Source of the DNA: a virus
Reading direction: 5' to 3' (one strand)
DNA: 38,234 bases
Virus record (IMG/VR): IMGVR_UViG_3300011115_000493
Coordinates: 1-38,234 of that record
Made by a program: the position numbers and the translations under genes. Every line of letters starts with the position of its first letter. The stretch's first letter is position 1. The notes under the pieces are model-generated. The model was not told the DNA's origin. It saw only the letters and a program-made list of their open reading frames with translations, and searched no databases. Shown one piece after another: positions 20,581 through 29,139 of this stretch.

Positions 20581-20759
20581 TATTTTCTCATGGGTTGGCT
20601 AGTAACAAACCGCAATATGGCACAGATAAGCCCAATAGCTATAAAGATAATGCCGTAGTACTTAGGTGAAATGATGTTTTGCAGGTAAGAAAAGTTTTCG
20701 TACAGCGAGCCAATAATGACTAGTGAAAGTGAGAACCACATAGTCCTCGACTTCCACAT
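20580..20759 (-). CDS. Holin candidate
   Basis: 59 residues from the ATG at 20759: MWKSRTMWFSLSLVIIGSLY is a first transmembrane helix after a basic start, and YYGIIFIAIGLICAILRFVT a second, with a basic C-terminus. Two membrane spans directly before spanin and endolysin genes fit a class II holin, which forms inner-membrane holes to release the endolysin. The start is uncertain: an ATG at 20801 gives 73 residues but overlaps the upstream gene, and neither has a good ribosome-binding site. Confidence 0.75.
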   Translation of the reverse strand: MWKSRTMWFSLSLVIIGSLYENFSYLQNIISPKYYGIIFIAIGLICAILRFVTSQPMRK

Positions 20760-20775
20760 AGGCTTAGGGTGACGG

Positions 20776-21126
20776 TTATAAACCTTCGCCTGGCGTAACA
20801 TAAACTGCTGAGTTAGCTGAGTCACCAATTACTCTGGCATATACATTAGCGCTTTGGCTTACTTGTGGACCAGTAATGGTGAAGTAAGCATAAGGCGGTA
20901 CAGCAACAACATAGCTAGGAACTAGATCTGGCAACGCCACATTAAAAGTGTTAGAGGCGCTAATCCATACATAGGCAAACGCATTAACACTGTCGTTGGA
21001 CAAATAGTATTGGTTTACAGGGCTGGTAGCGCTAATAGTAAAAACATTAGACTCTGTATTAGCAGCGCCATTCGCCACAACTTTGACAGTTTTACCCATC
21101 GGCTGAAAAGCGATATTATTAGCCAT
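20776..21126 (-). CDS. Virion-type small protein, paralogue of 30275..30601
   Basis: 116 residues, beta-rich with alternating small hydrophobics (YYLSNDSVNAFAYVWISASN) and the ending AVYVTPGEGL. The gene at 30275-30601 encodes a protein of the same plan ending VVYITPGDGV, so the phage keeps two copies. I do not know the function; both lie among structural genes, so a tail decoration or fibre-associated role is inferred. ATG overlaps the upstream stop by 1 base. Confidence 0.65.
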   Translation of the reverse strand: MANNIAFQPMGKTVKVVANGAANTESNVFTISATSPVNQYYLSNDSVNAFAYVWISASNTFNVALPDLVPSYVVAVPPYAYFTITGPQVSQSANVYARVIGDSANSAVYVTPGEGL

Positions 21127-21374
21127 TAGATAATCCGATTCTTTTCAGGCTTAGTAGTTGAGGAGATCTTGCTGTTGTAATCTCCTTCTTCAAAGCAAAT
21201 AACGCTACGAAATCCACCCATCGGAACCTGACCTGGACTCCATTTTTGGCTGCGGACTGTTACATCTGAAGGCTTCTGTGGGCGCATTGCCTTAGGATTA
21301 TCCTTCTGTGAAAAGTTATAATCCTTAGCTCCAGGCACTTCACTCTTGAGTTGAAATTCTTTCATGTCTTTCAT
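21126..21374 (-). CDS. Hypothetical protein in the lysis region
   Basis: 82 polar residues (start MKDMKEFQLKSEVPGAKDYN), with no membrane segment or motif. Overlaps the small membrane protein upstream by 35 bases and abuts the following gene by 1 base. Unrecognised; lies in a block of short genes just before the holin. Confidence 0.5.
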   Translation of the reverse strand: MKDMKEFQLKSEVPGAKDYNFSQKDNPKAMRPQKPSDVTVRSQKWSPGQVPMGGFRSVICFEEGDYNSKISSTTKPEKNRII

Positions 21375-21567
21375 TTGTATTTCTCTCTTTAATGTTGATT
21401 AGAAGATAACTGAAAATTGAGAAAAATGCCATCGTTCCCAGTCGTTCCCACCTTGGATCCCACATAGTCCAGCACGCCAGAGAAAAAGAAAGTCCTAGCG
21501 CTAAGACTGATAACATACGCTCTGATATGACTGCTAAAGCTAAACGAACTAATGCGACTGCATCCAT
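21340..21567 (-). CDS. Small two-span membrane protein
   Basis: 75 residues: hydrophobic helices at about residues 3-34 (VRLALAVISERMLSVLALGL and following FSLACW) and 44-58 (MAFFSIFSYLLINI), then a charged tail. The ATG at 21567 follows AAGGGGA. It lies four genes before the holin and could be a second holin or antiholin, which often have this size. A frame at 21389-21598 overlapping it is not favoured. Confidence 0.5.
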   Translation of the reverse strand: MDAVALVRLALAVISERMLSVLALGLSFSLACWTMWDPRWERLGTMAFFSIFSYLLINIKERNTNERHERISTQE

Positions 21568-21601
21568 TGTTAATCCCCTTGTTAATTAAACTATCCATAG
21601 T

Positions 21602-21808
21602 TTAATCCTCATCATCTTCTGTTGCAATAAAACCGCTACCCCATTCTTCATCGGATAGCTTCTGCTTGAGCTTCTCTATATTGACTGCACGGTCAATAAC
21701 CTTGCATTTATCAGTCAAAGAGTAGCTTTCATCCTCCATAACAAGCAATAGGAGCTTGCTAACAGCTTCTTCTAGGTCAGGGTTTAAACCTTTATTCTTT
21801 TTAGCCAT
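21602..21808 (-). CDS. Small acidic hypothetical protein
   Basis: 68 residues, helical, with a strongly acidic C-terminus (SGFIATEDDED). The middle (YSLTDKCKVIDRAVNIEKLK) is a helix-turn-helix-like pair without a DNA-binding signature. Starts 2 bases after the large internal protein gene. I have seen similar short proteins next to podovirus internal virion proteins; function unknown. Confidence 0.55.
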   Translation of the reverse strand: MAKKNKGLNPDLEEAVSKLLLLVMEDESYSLTDKCKVIDRAVNIEKLKQKLSDEEWGSGFIATEDDED

Positions 21809-21810
21809 GA

Positions 21811-23634
21811 TTATTTAGTGATTAAATTGTATGCGCCAGTAGCTGCGCCTGTACCTACTGCACCATAAACCCCTATTCTGATGCCTTTTCTAATGTATTC
21901 TTTTTTCTTTTGAGCATCAGTGATTGCGTTCACTTCTCTTAAAAACTGATCTCTTTGCTGAATATTCATAACACCCGCTTTTTCAAGGCGATTAGCTACT
22001 TTAGTAACCTGAGCATTGATTTCATTGATGTCTTTAGCACGCTCAAGATCGCTATTAATCAACATTAGATCGTTCTTTAAGGTTTCTTTTTCTGCTGCCG
22101 TAGCAGTTCTAGTAGCGCCCATTTCAGTTACCTTAGCGCCCCGTTGTTCTGCTGTAATAGCTGCCTTTACATAGTCATCTGCCATTTTTGCGGAATTGGT
22201 TTCTTTTAACATGGTTCTGTTATCACGCAAAAACTGCTGTAATTGATTAGCTGTCTTTCTACTTTCAAGCTGGCTTACAAAATAGCGCTGTGCTGACTGC
22301 TCTGCTAGTTTGACATCACCACCAAGGGCATCTATTAAAGCACGGTAATCTTCAGGAGTTTTAAATACTTTTGTTGGGATTGACTGGGCTGGAACTTTAG
22401 CGTAATTAGCGCCTAAACCATACAACTGTGTATCTGTTAAAGCCTTACCAACTTTAGTTTGAAACACTCGCATTGGCTCTGAATCTATGCGGTATTGGTC
22501 AATAAACTTACGGATGCCAGGAGAGAAATCTTCCATTACGCCTTCAACAACTTTAGCTAGTCTACCTGCTTGTTGTTGGCTGATCGCATCAAATCCTTCT
22601 GCGGGTAAACCCGAAGCCCGATCTCGTAAAAACCGTCTTAGGTTTTCTAAACCTTCAAAACTGACTGGTTTGCCTCGCACAATACCTGTAACTGGATCAA
22701 CTTCTCTAGGATTGATAGCTCTCTTAACTTGTAACAATTGATTTTTAATTGCGTCAACGGATGCTATAGCTAATTTAGTATCAGGATTAACAATTTCAGC
22801 GTTAATTGTTTTTAATGCGTCTTTAAATGCTTCTGTGTCTGCTACCTTTTGACCAGCTTTTTCTTTATTTAAAGCAAAATTAAATGCCTCAGCCTTGTTG
22901 GTTGTTGCATTAGCTTCACGGGTAGCTTTTAAAGCATTGTATTTTTGGTCAACTATTGACCTAATGTCTGTACCAATTTCATTTAATGATTGTGGAATAG
23001 GCTTAGTAGCGCCAGCTTCTGTGCTTACAGTAACGCCAGGCAAACGACTATAGGCAGCCTCGCTCTTACCAGCTTCTCGTTGTGCAATTTTTTCTGCTGC
23101 AAGAGCACGGGATTGAGCAGTTTCCGCTTGAGTACCTGCGGTAGAGATTTCTTCTTGTAACCTCTTACCTGTTGTTTTTTGGAGTTCTTCAGCAAGATCT
23201 TTACCACCAGACATCATCTTGCCAATCTTGCCAACGCCATATTTTCCTAATTCATATACTGCTTTACCGCCAGCAAGCGCTGCGGGGATAAACTCTCCAG
23301 CAGTCTGATAGCCACTGACTGACTCGCTTGGCTGAGGAACGCCTAATTTTGATAGACCAGATTGAATGTTTTTAGTTGTAGGAAATACAGTTTCATAGCC
23401 CTTTAAAGCGCCTTTACCTTTTGCTCCTACTTCAGGTCCACCAGGCAATACACTCTCAATATCTCCAAGAGTTCCAGGTATGCTTGTTGCTAATCCATAG
23501 GCTATTGCACCTGCTTTTTCTCCAAAGCTAGGTTTTTTCTCTGGCTCAATAACAATTGAATCTGGATTAAATTTAGCTGTAACCCTACCTTTAGGTTCTT
23601 CTGCTATGGTTGCTGTTGAAGGGTCAAATGCCAT
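21811..23634 (-). CDS. Large internal virion (ejection) protein candidate
   Basis: 607 residues: an N-terminal region with a Gly/Ala/Pro hydrophobic stretch (GEKAGAIAYGLATSIPGTLG), a long Ala/Glu/Lys/Gln helical middle (residues about 140-560) with coiled-coil character, and a C-terminal hydrophobic segment (IRIGVYGAVGTGAATGAYNL). Three consecutive large genes of this type precede the tail genes. Podoviruses such as P22 and T7 carry sets of internal proteins ejected to make a conduit across the envelope; this is the inferred role. No lytic transglycosylase motif was spotted. Confidence 0.55.
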   Translation of the reverse strand: MAFDPSTATIAEEPKGRVTAKFNPDSIVIEPEKKPSFGEKAGAIAYGLATSIPGTLGDIESVLPGGPEVGAKGKGALKGYETVFPTTKNIQSGLSKLGVPQPSESVSGYQTAGEFIPAALAGGKAVYELGKYGVGKIGKMMSGGKDLAEELQKTTGKRLQEEISTAGTQAETAQSRALAAEKIAQREAGKSEAAYSRLPGVTVSTEAGATKPIPQSLNEIGTDIRSIVDQKYNALKATREANATTNKAEAFNFALNKEKAGQKVADTEAFKDALKTINAEIVNPDTKLAIASVDAIKNQLLQVKRAINPREVDPVTGIVRGKPVSFEGLENLRRFLRDRASGLPAEGFDAISQQQAGRLAKVVEGVMEDFSPGIRKFIDQYRIDSEPMRVFQTKVGKALTDTQLYGLGANYAKVPAQSIPTKVFKTPEDYRALIDALGGDVKLAEQSAQRYFVSQLESRKTANQLQQFLRDNRTMLKETNSAKMADDYVKAAITAEQRGAKVTEMGATRTATAAEKETLKNDLMLINSDLERAKDINEINAQVTKVANRLEKAGVMNIQQRDQFLREVNAITDAQKKKEYIRKGIRIGVYGAVGTGAATGAYNLITK

Positions 23635-24923
23635 TATTGATCCTCCCAGTTTCCATTTCCTAGATACTTAGCTTTATTTCCAGAGCTATCTGTATATACT
23701 TTTCCAGTCACATACTTATCTTGAGTTCCACCACCAGTAGGAGCATTGCCATAAGTAGCAGTAAAGCTAACTGGTTCAGCATCAGGCAAGCGATAGCCAG
23801 AAGATTCAAATGCTCGTCTACGCTGACCTGCTGTATCTAAAGTGTAATCAATTTGATCTTGAATCATATTTTGAACAACTTTAGGCTGGTCGCTTTTCTT
23901 AGCAGTAAATTCTTGATAGTTTTTAAGCTCGTTACCAGTTAAGGTAGCACCAAACAGGGCATGACGGTTAGGTGCTTGCAAGCGTTGGTAATCTGACCAC
24001 CATGAAATTGCTTTTCTACCTTCTTCTCCGCCATACCTACGCAATGCTTCAGCTTCCAAATCAGCACCAAAACCAAATAAACCCAAACTAGCATATTCAG
24101 GTTTAAACTTGTTTTTAAGGTTAATTAAGCCACTAGCAAGAGATTCAAGTCCTGTAATACTGTTAATTTCTTTATCTTTTAATGGTTTTCCAGCATCTTT
24201 AGCATTAACTTTCATCATGGCAATGCCTAGATCTTGTGCCATTTTGTCTGCTTTTAACTGGGCATCCATAAACTTGTATAGATCTTCTTTGACTCCAATA
24301 GCGCCTTTAGTATTGTAAGAAGCCTTTAGATAGTCACTTCCTGAAGCTGCTACAGCAACAGCACGATCAGCGCTTGCCTTTGCTGAATCAATTAAAGCAG
24401 TCTTATCGGCTAGTTCTAATTCTTTATATAAACGCTCTTGAGTTGCTTTTAAAGAAGCCATTTCCTTTTCAAACTGGATTTGTTCCCGTCTAAAGACATC
24501 TTGTCTACCAGTCTGATAGCCCTTCATCATGCCTGTCATGGAATCAATCGCTGCTTTACCTGACCTAGCGCCATACTGTCCTGCTGCCGTACCAATAAAG
24601 GCAATGAGTCCAGCTAAAGAGGACATACCAATAAAGGTTTCTTGGCTAGGTTTAAAATCAACTCCCCTAGATACGGCACTGAGTTCTTTTAAAACAGGTT
24701 CTCTAGCTGCACGCTGGATGTCCGATGTTTGATAAGCTGCATCACGGGTAGCCTGTGCTTCACCCATAGATTTTTGAACAGCAGCCTCACCCTCAGTCTT
24801 ATAAAGATCAGCCGTATTTTGACTAGCTTGGCTTAAATCACCCATGCTAATACGAGGTGCTTTAGGTGCTTTTGGGACAACAGGGTTTGAGAAGTTGCCT
24901 AATGTTTCAGGATTAACAGCCAT
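23634..24923 (-). CDS. Internal virion protein candidate with membrane segment
   Basis: 429 residues. A Pro/Ala N-terminus, helical blocks rich in Ala, Lys, Gln and Glu (about 30-85 and 135-200), one hydrophobic stretch (FIGMSSLAGLIAFIGTAAGQ, about 92-111) and a C-terminal small beta unit (YVTGKVYTDSSGNKAKYLGN) ending WEDQ. The stop overlaps the next start by 1 base. Its place between two other internal-protein candidates supports a DNA-ejection role; unproven. Confidence 0.5.
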   Translation of the reverse strand: MAVNPETLGNFSNPVVPKAPKAPRISMGDLSQASQNTADLYKTEGEAAVQKSMGEAQATRDAAYQTSDIQRAAREPVLKELSAVSRGVDFKPSQETFIGMSSLAGLIAFIGTAAGQYGARSGKAAIDSMTGMMKGYQTGRQDVFRREQIQFEKEMASLKATQERLYKELELADKTALIDSAKASADRAVAVAASGSDYLKASYNTKGAIGVKEDLYKFMDAQLKADKMAQDLGIAMMKVNAKDAGKPLKDKEINSITGLESLASGLINLKNKFKPEYASLGLFGFGADLEAEALRRYGGEEGRKAISWWSDYQRLQAPNRHALFGATLTGNELKNYQEFTAKKSDQPKVVQNMIQDQIDYTLDTAGQRRRAFESSGYRLPDAEPVSFTATYGNAPTGGGTQDKYVTGKVYTDSSGNKAKYLGNGNWEDQ

Positions 24924-24925
24924 GA

Positions 24926-26227
24926 TTAAATCTCTCCTCTTTGTGTTGGCAAGGAATTGGTATAGTTTCCGCCACCAGTAAGTAAATCACTACCAGCATT
25001 AGCAATAGCATCAAGTGCGCCTGTACTTTGTCTTATTCCCGTTCCTGGTGTTCCTGAAGGTAAGTTAGGGCTATAACCCAAAACCATTGGCGCAAGCAAT
25101 ACACCAAGTTGTTTAGCAAAGTCTGCTTGACTTGCTGCTAAATCTTTATCAGCTTGCATACCAGCTTGAATAGCATTAACAGCGTAGTTATCACCAATGT
25201 TTGCAATCTTGATACCTTGGATTAACTGGTTATCTAATAGGCGTGCTTCCAAATCAGCAATACTGTTAGCGCCTTGTAAGACTCCTACACCACCTGTACG
25301 ACTAATGTTTTGGGCTGCCATAGCTCTAGCTGCTTTTACTGCTTGAATGTTACTAGCACTTAGATTGCCTGCTTGAGCGCCAGCAATTAAACCTTTTCCA
25401 ATGCCTTGATAAGGAGCAGCGATTCCCATTCTTTCATTCTTGGCTTGTTGTGCTTGATCTTCTGCTTTCTTAGCAGCAGGTTGGGCAACACCCTTAGATA
25501 GAGCGTAGGCTGTACCAGCACCCAAACCTAAGCGAAGTAATTGACTTAAAAGATTAGAGTAATCGCTATCTTTGCCACCTGGTTTAGTGCCAGGCGCAGC
25601 TTGAGGTATCTTTGTTAGCGCCTCATAGTATGGATTACCAGTTGGCGTATAAACAGTTTGTTCTCCTGCCGTAGGTAATCTTCCCCCTGGGTATAATTGT
25701 GGGTATTCTTTAGCTACTTGTTCAGGAGTACCAGGCAATCCTGTTGAAGGAAGAACTCCAGGACCAGCAGGACCTACATCTTCGGGACCGCCAGCATAGT
25801 AACCAGGACTAGCATTTGGGGGATAAACAAAGGCTTGTTGCTGTGGCGTATAACCCATTTCAGCGTAAGTAGGACCAGCTTGTTCTGGATAACTTTCTTG
25901 TGGGGTGTAGCCCATTTCGTTATAGGTTGGACCAGCTTGTTCTGGATAACTAACATTCGGTTCATAGTTAATATTAGGCTCATAAACTGTGCCTTCTGGA
26001 ATATAAGGACCGCTAGACTCGTCAGTTACATAATCTTCACCGTCATAGTATTCCAATAAACCAGTATCAGGATTTATGCTTCCAGCACCACCACGCTTTT
26101 TAAGTAAAGCAGCCTCTTTAGGGGTAATGTGGGCAAGGACTGTATCTTTACCTCGACCCTTAGCACGGATCATTTCCGCCAATGCTGGCAATCCCAAGCC
26201 AAGTGTTTTTGATAAAGTATTATTCAT
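24926..26227 (-). CDS. Internal virion protein candidate with YPEQAGPTY repeats
   Basis: 433 residues. The N-terminal part contains HITPKEAALLKKRGGAGSIN, with a pattern I recall in other aquatic podovirus internal proteins. Residues 80-130 are a Tyr/Pro/Glu-rich linker with two near-identical 19-residue units (SYPEQAGPTYNEMGYTPQE and the next). The C-terminal 200 residues are Ala/Gly/Gln-rich helices. Probably part of the ejected protein set. Function inferred from position and composition. Confidence 0.5.
   Translation of the reverse strand: MNNTLSKTLGLGLPALAEMIRAKGRGKDTVLAHITPKEAALLKKRGGAGSINPDTGLLEYYDGEDYVTDESSGPYIPEGTVYEPNINYEPNVSYPEQAGPTYNEMGYTPQESYPEQAGPTYAEMGYTPQQQAFVYPPNASPGYYAGGPEDVGPAGPGVLPSTGLPGTPEQVAKEYPQLYPGGRLPTAGEQTVYTPTGNPYYEALTKIPQAAPGTKPGGKDSDYSNLLSQLLRLGLGAGTAYALSKGVAQPAAKKAEDQAQQAKNERMGIAAPYQGIGKGLIAGAQAGNLSASNIQAVKAARAMAAQNISRTGGVGVLQGANSIADLEARLLDNQLIQGIKIANIGDNYAVNAIQAGMQADKDLAASQADFAKQLGVLLAPMVLGYSPNLPSGTPGTGIRQSTGALDAIANAGSDLLTGGGNYTNSLPTQRGEI
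25838..25951 (-). repeat. Two tandem 57-bp coding repeats
   Basis: Residues 93-111 and 112-130 of the protein at 24926-26227 are encoded by two adjacent 57-bp copies that differ at a few bases (Asn versus Ala in the eleventh residue). A recent tandem duplication, in frame. Confidence 0.8.
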
Positions 26228-26229
26228 AT

Positions 26230-28218
26230 TTAACTCCCTATTTCATCCAAATCTCGTAATGATTGGGCATTAACCCACTTCTTCTTAGGTGCTGCTCCTG
26301 ATTCTTCACTAATCTTTTCTCCTTCTGAACCTGTATCGCCTGCTCCTCCACCGCCACCGCTTGCCAATGACACACTACCAGTGTTCAATGCTTGTCCCAA
26401 GGCTGCTGTACTAGGTCCAAAGTATGAACTAGTTGCTGGACTTGTGCCACTAGTTGCCATCATTGGAGCAGGTTGTGAAGTTGGCGATCTAGCCGTTGGT
26501 TGATTTGTTTCTCTTATAACTTCTTTAGCTCCCGTACTAGGAGTAACTGTCCTACCACTAGTAGGTGTACTGCCAGTAGAAGGCTTGGTGCTTGGGAAGA
26601 AGTAAGAAGATAGTGCGCCAGCCAAAGTGGTAGCTGTAGTACCAGCTAATTTTTCACCAAATGTTCTTTCTTCTACAGGGATACCTTCAGGGTATAAATC
26701 AGGATATTTTTGTGATACCTCATAAGGTGATAAATAACGCTGTTCTTCGGTATCAAATACTTGATCGTGACCTTGTAAATCATAGCCACTTGTCTGAATA
26801 TCTTTAATTGCGCCACCAGTTAAACCACTAATAGTTCCTCTAGCCAAGCCTGATATGGGATCTTTGCCACCTAAAATAGCAGTTACTGTGCCTTTAACAG
26901 CGCCTGTAGCACCCCCTGCCACAGTAGAAGGTATATCTTTAGGTAAGGCAGAGCTAATTTCTCCTGCAACTTGAGCGCCTACACCAGCAATAGCAGCATT
27001 TTTAAGCGATTCTTCTACTACTTTTTGCCAGTCATTACCGTTTAAAGCGCCATTAAGGGCTGTATTTCCACCAGCAGCAATAGCTGCGGTTACTGCGCCA
27101 CCATAGGCTGCTGCGGTTGCTGTACTTGCTCCCATGCTAGTCAAAATAGAAGCGCCCATTTGCGGACCCATTGCTACGCTTGCCATAACTGCTGTACCAA
27201 TTTTAATTACAGAATCAAAAACCTTATAAAGTTCACCAGATTGGTTTGCAGGAGTAACATCTTGAATCGTATAAGTACGATTGCCTTTTTCTGGATCAGT
27301 AAATACTTTACCTGTTTTGGTGTTTATTAAATATTCAGGCTTTTGAACTGGAAGTTCAACTCCATTAATAGTGACTGTATCTGGAACGCTTGACCCTGCA
27401 TACGCATAGTTACGATTACCCAAGCGCATATTGGCAGGATCTTCATAGCTTGAATAAGGCGGTGTAATACTAATGGCAGTGTTTGGAGAACTAGGATCAG
27501 CTAAAGCGGTAGATCCATCTGCATAATGATATTGTCCTTGTCCATAGTAATCAGACCAACTAACAGCATTTTTTTGTAAATTATTAGGATCAATAAGCCA
27601 ATTTACACCACCAGTATCACCAGCAGCAGCTTGTTTTGCATTTTGTTTATCTTGAAACTCTTGACTACCAGCAATTCTACTAATGGCTTGTGCCATGTCC
27701 ATACCACGAAAGGTATTCATGCCGTCAGGATCAGGATTTCTACCTAAATAGCGATTGTAAAGTTGTTTAACTTGTTCGTCATTTAGCCCAGATTGAGGTT
27801 CTTGAGTTACTGGATTTCTACCCGCACCTGAATTCATAGGCGTGGTAGCAGGCGCTTGCTGATTGGTTATACGCTGTGCATACTCTCCACTTCCAAGGAT
27901 TCCTTGAAGTACCTGTTCATAGCTTTGTCCACGCCAAGTATTTAATCCACCTTGGTCAGCGCCACGCCCTAAATACTGTTGATAAAGCTGATTAATTGCA
28001 TTGTCGTCTAAGCCAGACGGTGCTTGTTCTTGTGGTTGCTGTTGTTGTGGTTGCTGTTGTGGCTGAGATTGACGGTTGCGGTATTCTTCGGCTTCTCCGC
28101 TATTGGCTATGCCACTTTCAATGGTTCCGTCATCGTACTGTAGCCAGCCTTCAGCACCTGGCTCTGGATCACGACCAAGATATTGTCTATAAAGACTCGC
28201 TAATCTGCCGTAATCCAT
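26230..28218 (-). CDS. Virion protein with three DUF4214-like repeats
   Basis: 662 residues. Three repeat units at about 3-48, 71-119 and 146-192 share the plan LYxxYLGRxPDxxGxxxW ... I..SxE, which is the DUF4214 pattern. A Gln/Pro linker (51-66) separates the first two. Residues about 345-470 are Gly/Ala-rich and hydrophobic (MGASILTSMGASTATAAAYG) and may insert in membrane, and the C-terminal 150 residues are Ser/Thr/Pro-rich. DUF4214 occurs in bacterial surface and S-layer-like proteins. Here it sits beside the internal-protein genes, so an ejected envelope-contacting protein is likely. Confidence 0.65.
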   Translation of the reverse strand: MDYGRLASLYRQYLGRDPEPGAEGWLQYDDGTIESGIANSGEAEEYRNRQSQPQQQPQQQQPQEQAPSGLDDNAINQLYQQYLGRGADQGGLNTWRGQSYEQVLQGILGSGEYAQRITNQQAPATTPMNSGAGRNPVTQEPQSGLNDEQVKQLYNRYLGRNPDPDGMNTFRGMDMAQAISRIAGSQEFQDKQNAKQAAAGDTGGVNWLIDPNNLQKNAVSWSDYYGQGQYHYADGSTALADPSSPNTAISITPPYSSYEDPANMRLGNRNYAYAGSSVPDTVTINGVELPVQKPEYLINTKTGKVFTDPEKGNRTYTIQDVTPANQSGELYKVFDSVIKIGTAVMASVAMGPQMGASILTSMGASTATAAAYGGAVTAAIAAGGNTALNGALNGNDWQKVVEESLKNAAIAGVGAQVAGEISSALPKDIPSTVAGGATGAVKGTVTAILGGKDPISGLARGTISGLTGGAIKDIQTSGYDLQGHDQVFDTEEQRYLSPYEVSQKYPDLYPEGIPVEERTFGEKLAGTTATTLAGALSSYFFPSTKPSTGSTPTSGRTVTPSTGAKEVIRETNQPTARSPTSQPAPMMATSGTSPATSSYFGPSTAALGQALNTGSVSLASGGGGGAGDTGSEGEKISEESGAAPKKKWVNAQSLRDLDEIGS

Positions 28219-28574
28219 TATTGATCTCCCACTAGCATTTCTGCCAACTTACCTGCTGACATAATTGCACCAATAAAACGGTAATCAAAGCCCTCTTGGA
28301 TTTCTTCTGGTTTAGCCATCTTAGATTGGATAGCTTGTTGCTTAACCATTGCATATAAGGTTTTATCCCGTAAGGATTTTTCAGCCATAAGCCCTAATTG
28401 AACTACTAGGCTAGGATTGATATTGTCCTTAGCTAAAACAGCCTTTAACTGTTCTTTAGCTTGCTCAATTTCAGGAGTTTGCGTAACTTGTCCTTTGTTT
28501 TGCATAGCCGTCATTACTTCACTGTCAGGAAAAGCCGATTTTTTTTGGGGTGGGGAAAGCGGATTAGTTGCCAT
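28218..28574 (-). CDS. Hypothetical protein between tail and internal-protein genes
   Basis: 118 residues, helical, polar at the N-terminus (MATNPLSPPQKKSAFPDSEV) with amphipathic helices after residue 38. Start and stop each overlap a neighbour by 1 base (TAATG). Family not recognised; composition is like small chaperones or core proteins. Confidence 0.5.
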   Translation of the reverse strand: MATNPLSPPQKKSAFPDSEVMTAMQNKGQVTQTPEIEQAKEQLKAVLAKDNINPSLVVQLGLMAEKSLRDKTLYAMVKQQAIQSKMAKPEEIQEGFDYRFIGAIMSAGKLAEMLVGDQ

Positions 28575-28915
28575 TAAACTAGCCCCATGGTACTAGCAAT
28601 TTGTTGGTGAATATACAGGTGAGAAGCGATCCAATCGTAAAAATCATTCTCCACATTCCAGTCTACATCGAGCATATTAAAGGGGTTACTAAGCTCTAAA
28701 ATGTTGGCAAAACTCTGATGTTCGACCTGATGGGCGAGCAACCAGTCGTCTAAATAGTCGGGTTCTGCCTCTGAAAGCGGGAAAGCAGGCACTAATATGC
28801 CTTGATCTAGGAATGTTTCCCTAAATACTTGGTGTTGTTGAGCATTAACGAATAAGAAGTCCTTTAATGATTCAACATTGCCAAATTCCACAGTTTGTAA
28901 GGTATTAAAATCCAT
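28574..28915 (-). CDS. Acidic protein with three H-x-x-H-type helices
   Basis: 113 residues, acidic and aromatic. Three similar stretches recur: FLFVNAQQHQVF (about 21-32), WLLAHQVEHQSF (58-69) and WIASHLYIHQQI (95-106), each a helix with His near the end. This suggests a three-fold internal repeat, maybe a helical metal-binding or packing unit. No family name can be given. It lies between structural genes. Confidence 0.55.
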   Translation of the reverse strand: MDFNTLQTVEFGNVESLKDFLFVNAQQHQVFRETFLDQGILVPAFPLSEAEPDYLDDWLLAHQVEHQSFANILELSNPFNMLDVDWNVENDFYDWIASHLYIHQQIASTMGLV

Positions 28916-29136
28916 TACCGATTAACCTTATCTCTTAACTCTTTATATATCTCCGCCAACATCCCTTTGATCTCAGTAATATCTGCTCTGTAGTCATCTT
29001 TAGTGACATACATGAGGGGCATTTCTCTGACATCTTCGTCTAGTCTAGTAAGGCTTTTACTAATGTTATTTAGCACCCAACCTCCTAAGAATCCAGCTAT
29101 AGCAATCGCAATATTGAAAAGATTTTGAGTATCCAT
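28915..29136 (-). CDS. Small membrane-anchored helical protein
   Basis: 73 residues: one N-terminal transmembrane helix (LFNIAIAIAGFLGGWVLNNI) followed by a charged coiled-coil segment (KDDYRADITEIKGMLAEIYK) and a basic end. This is the plan of small phage accessory lysis proteins (XhlA-like), which also have a coiled coil and a membrane helix, but the order here is reversed. Function uncertain. Adjacent to the tail fibre gene. Confidence 0.5.
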   Translation of the reverse strand: MDTQNLFNIAIAIAGFLGGWVLNNISKSLTRLDEDVREMPLMYVTKDDYRADITEIKGMLAEIYKELRDKVNR

Positions 29137-29139
29137 GAG

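Noticed and set aside
21389-21598. 69-codon minus-strand frame overlapping the two-span membrane protein
   Set aside because: The frame at 21340-21567 has a better ribosome-binding site, a clean membrane-protein pattern and fits the gene spacing.
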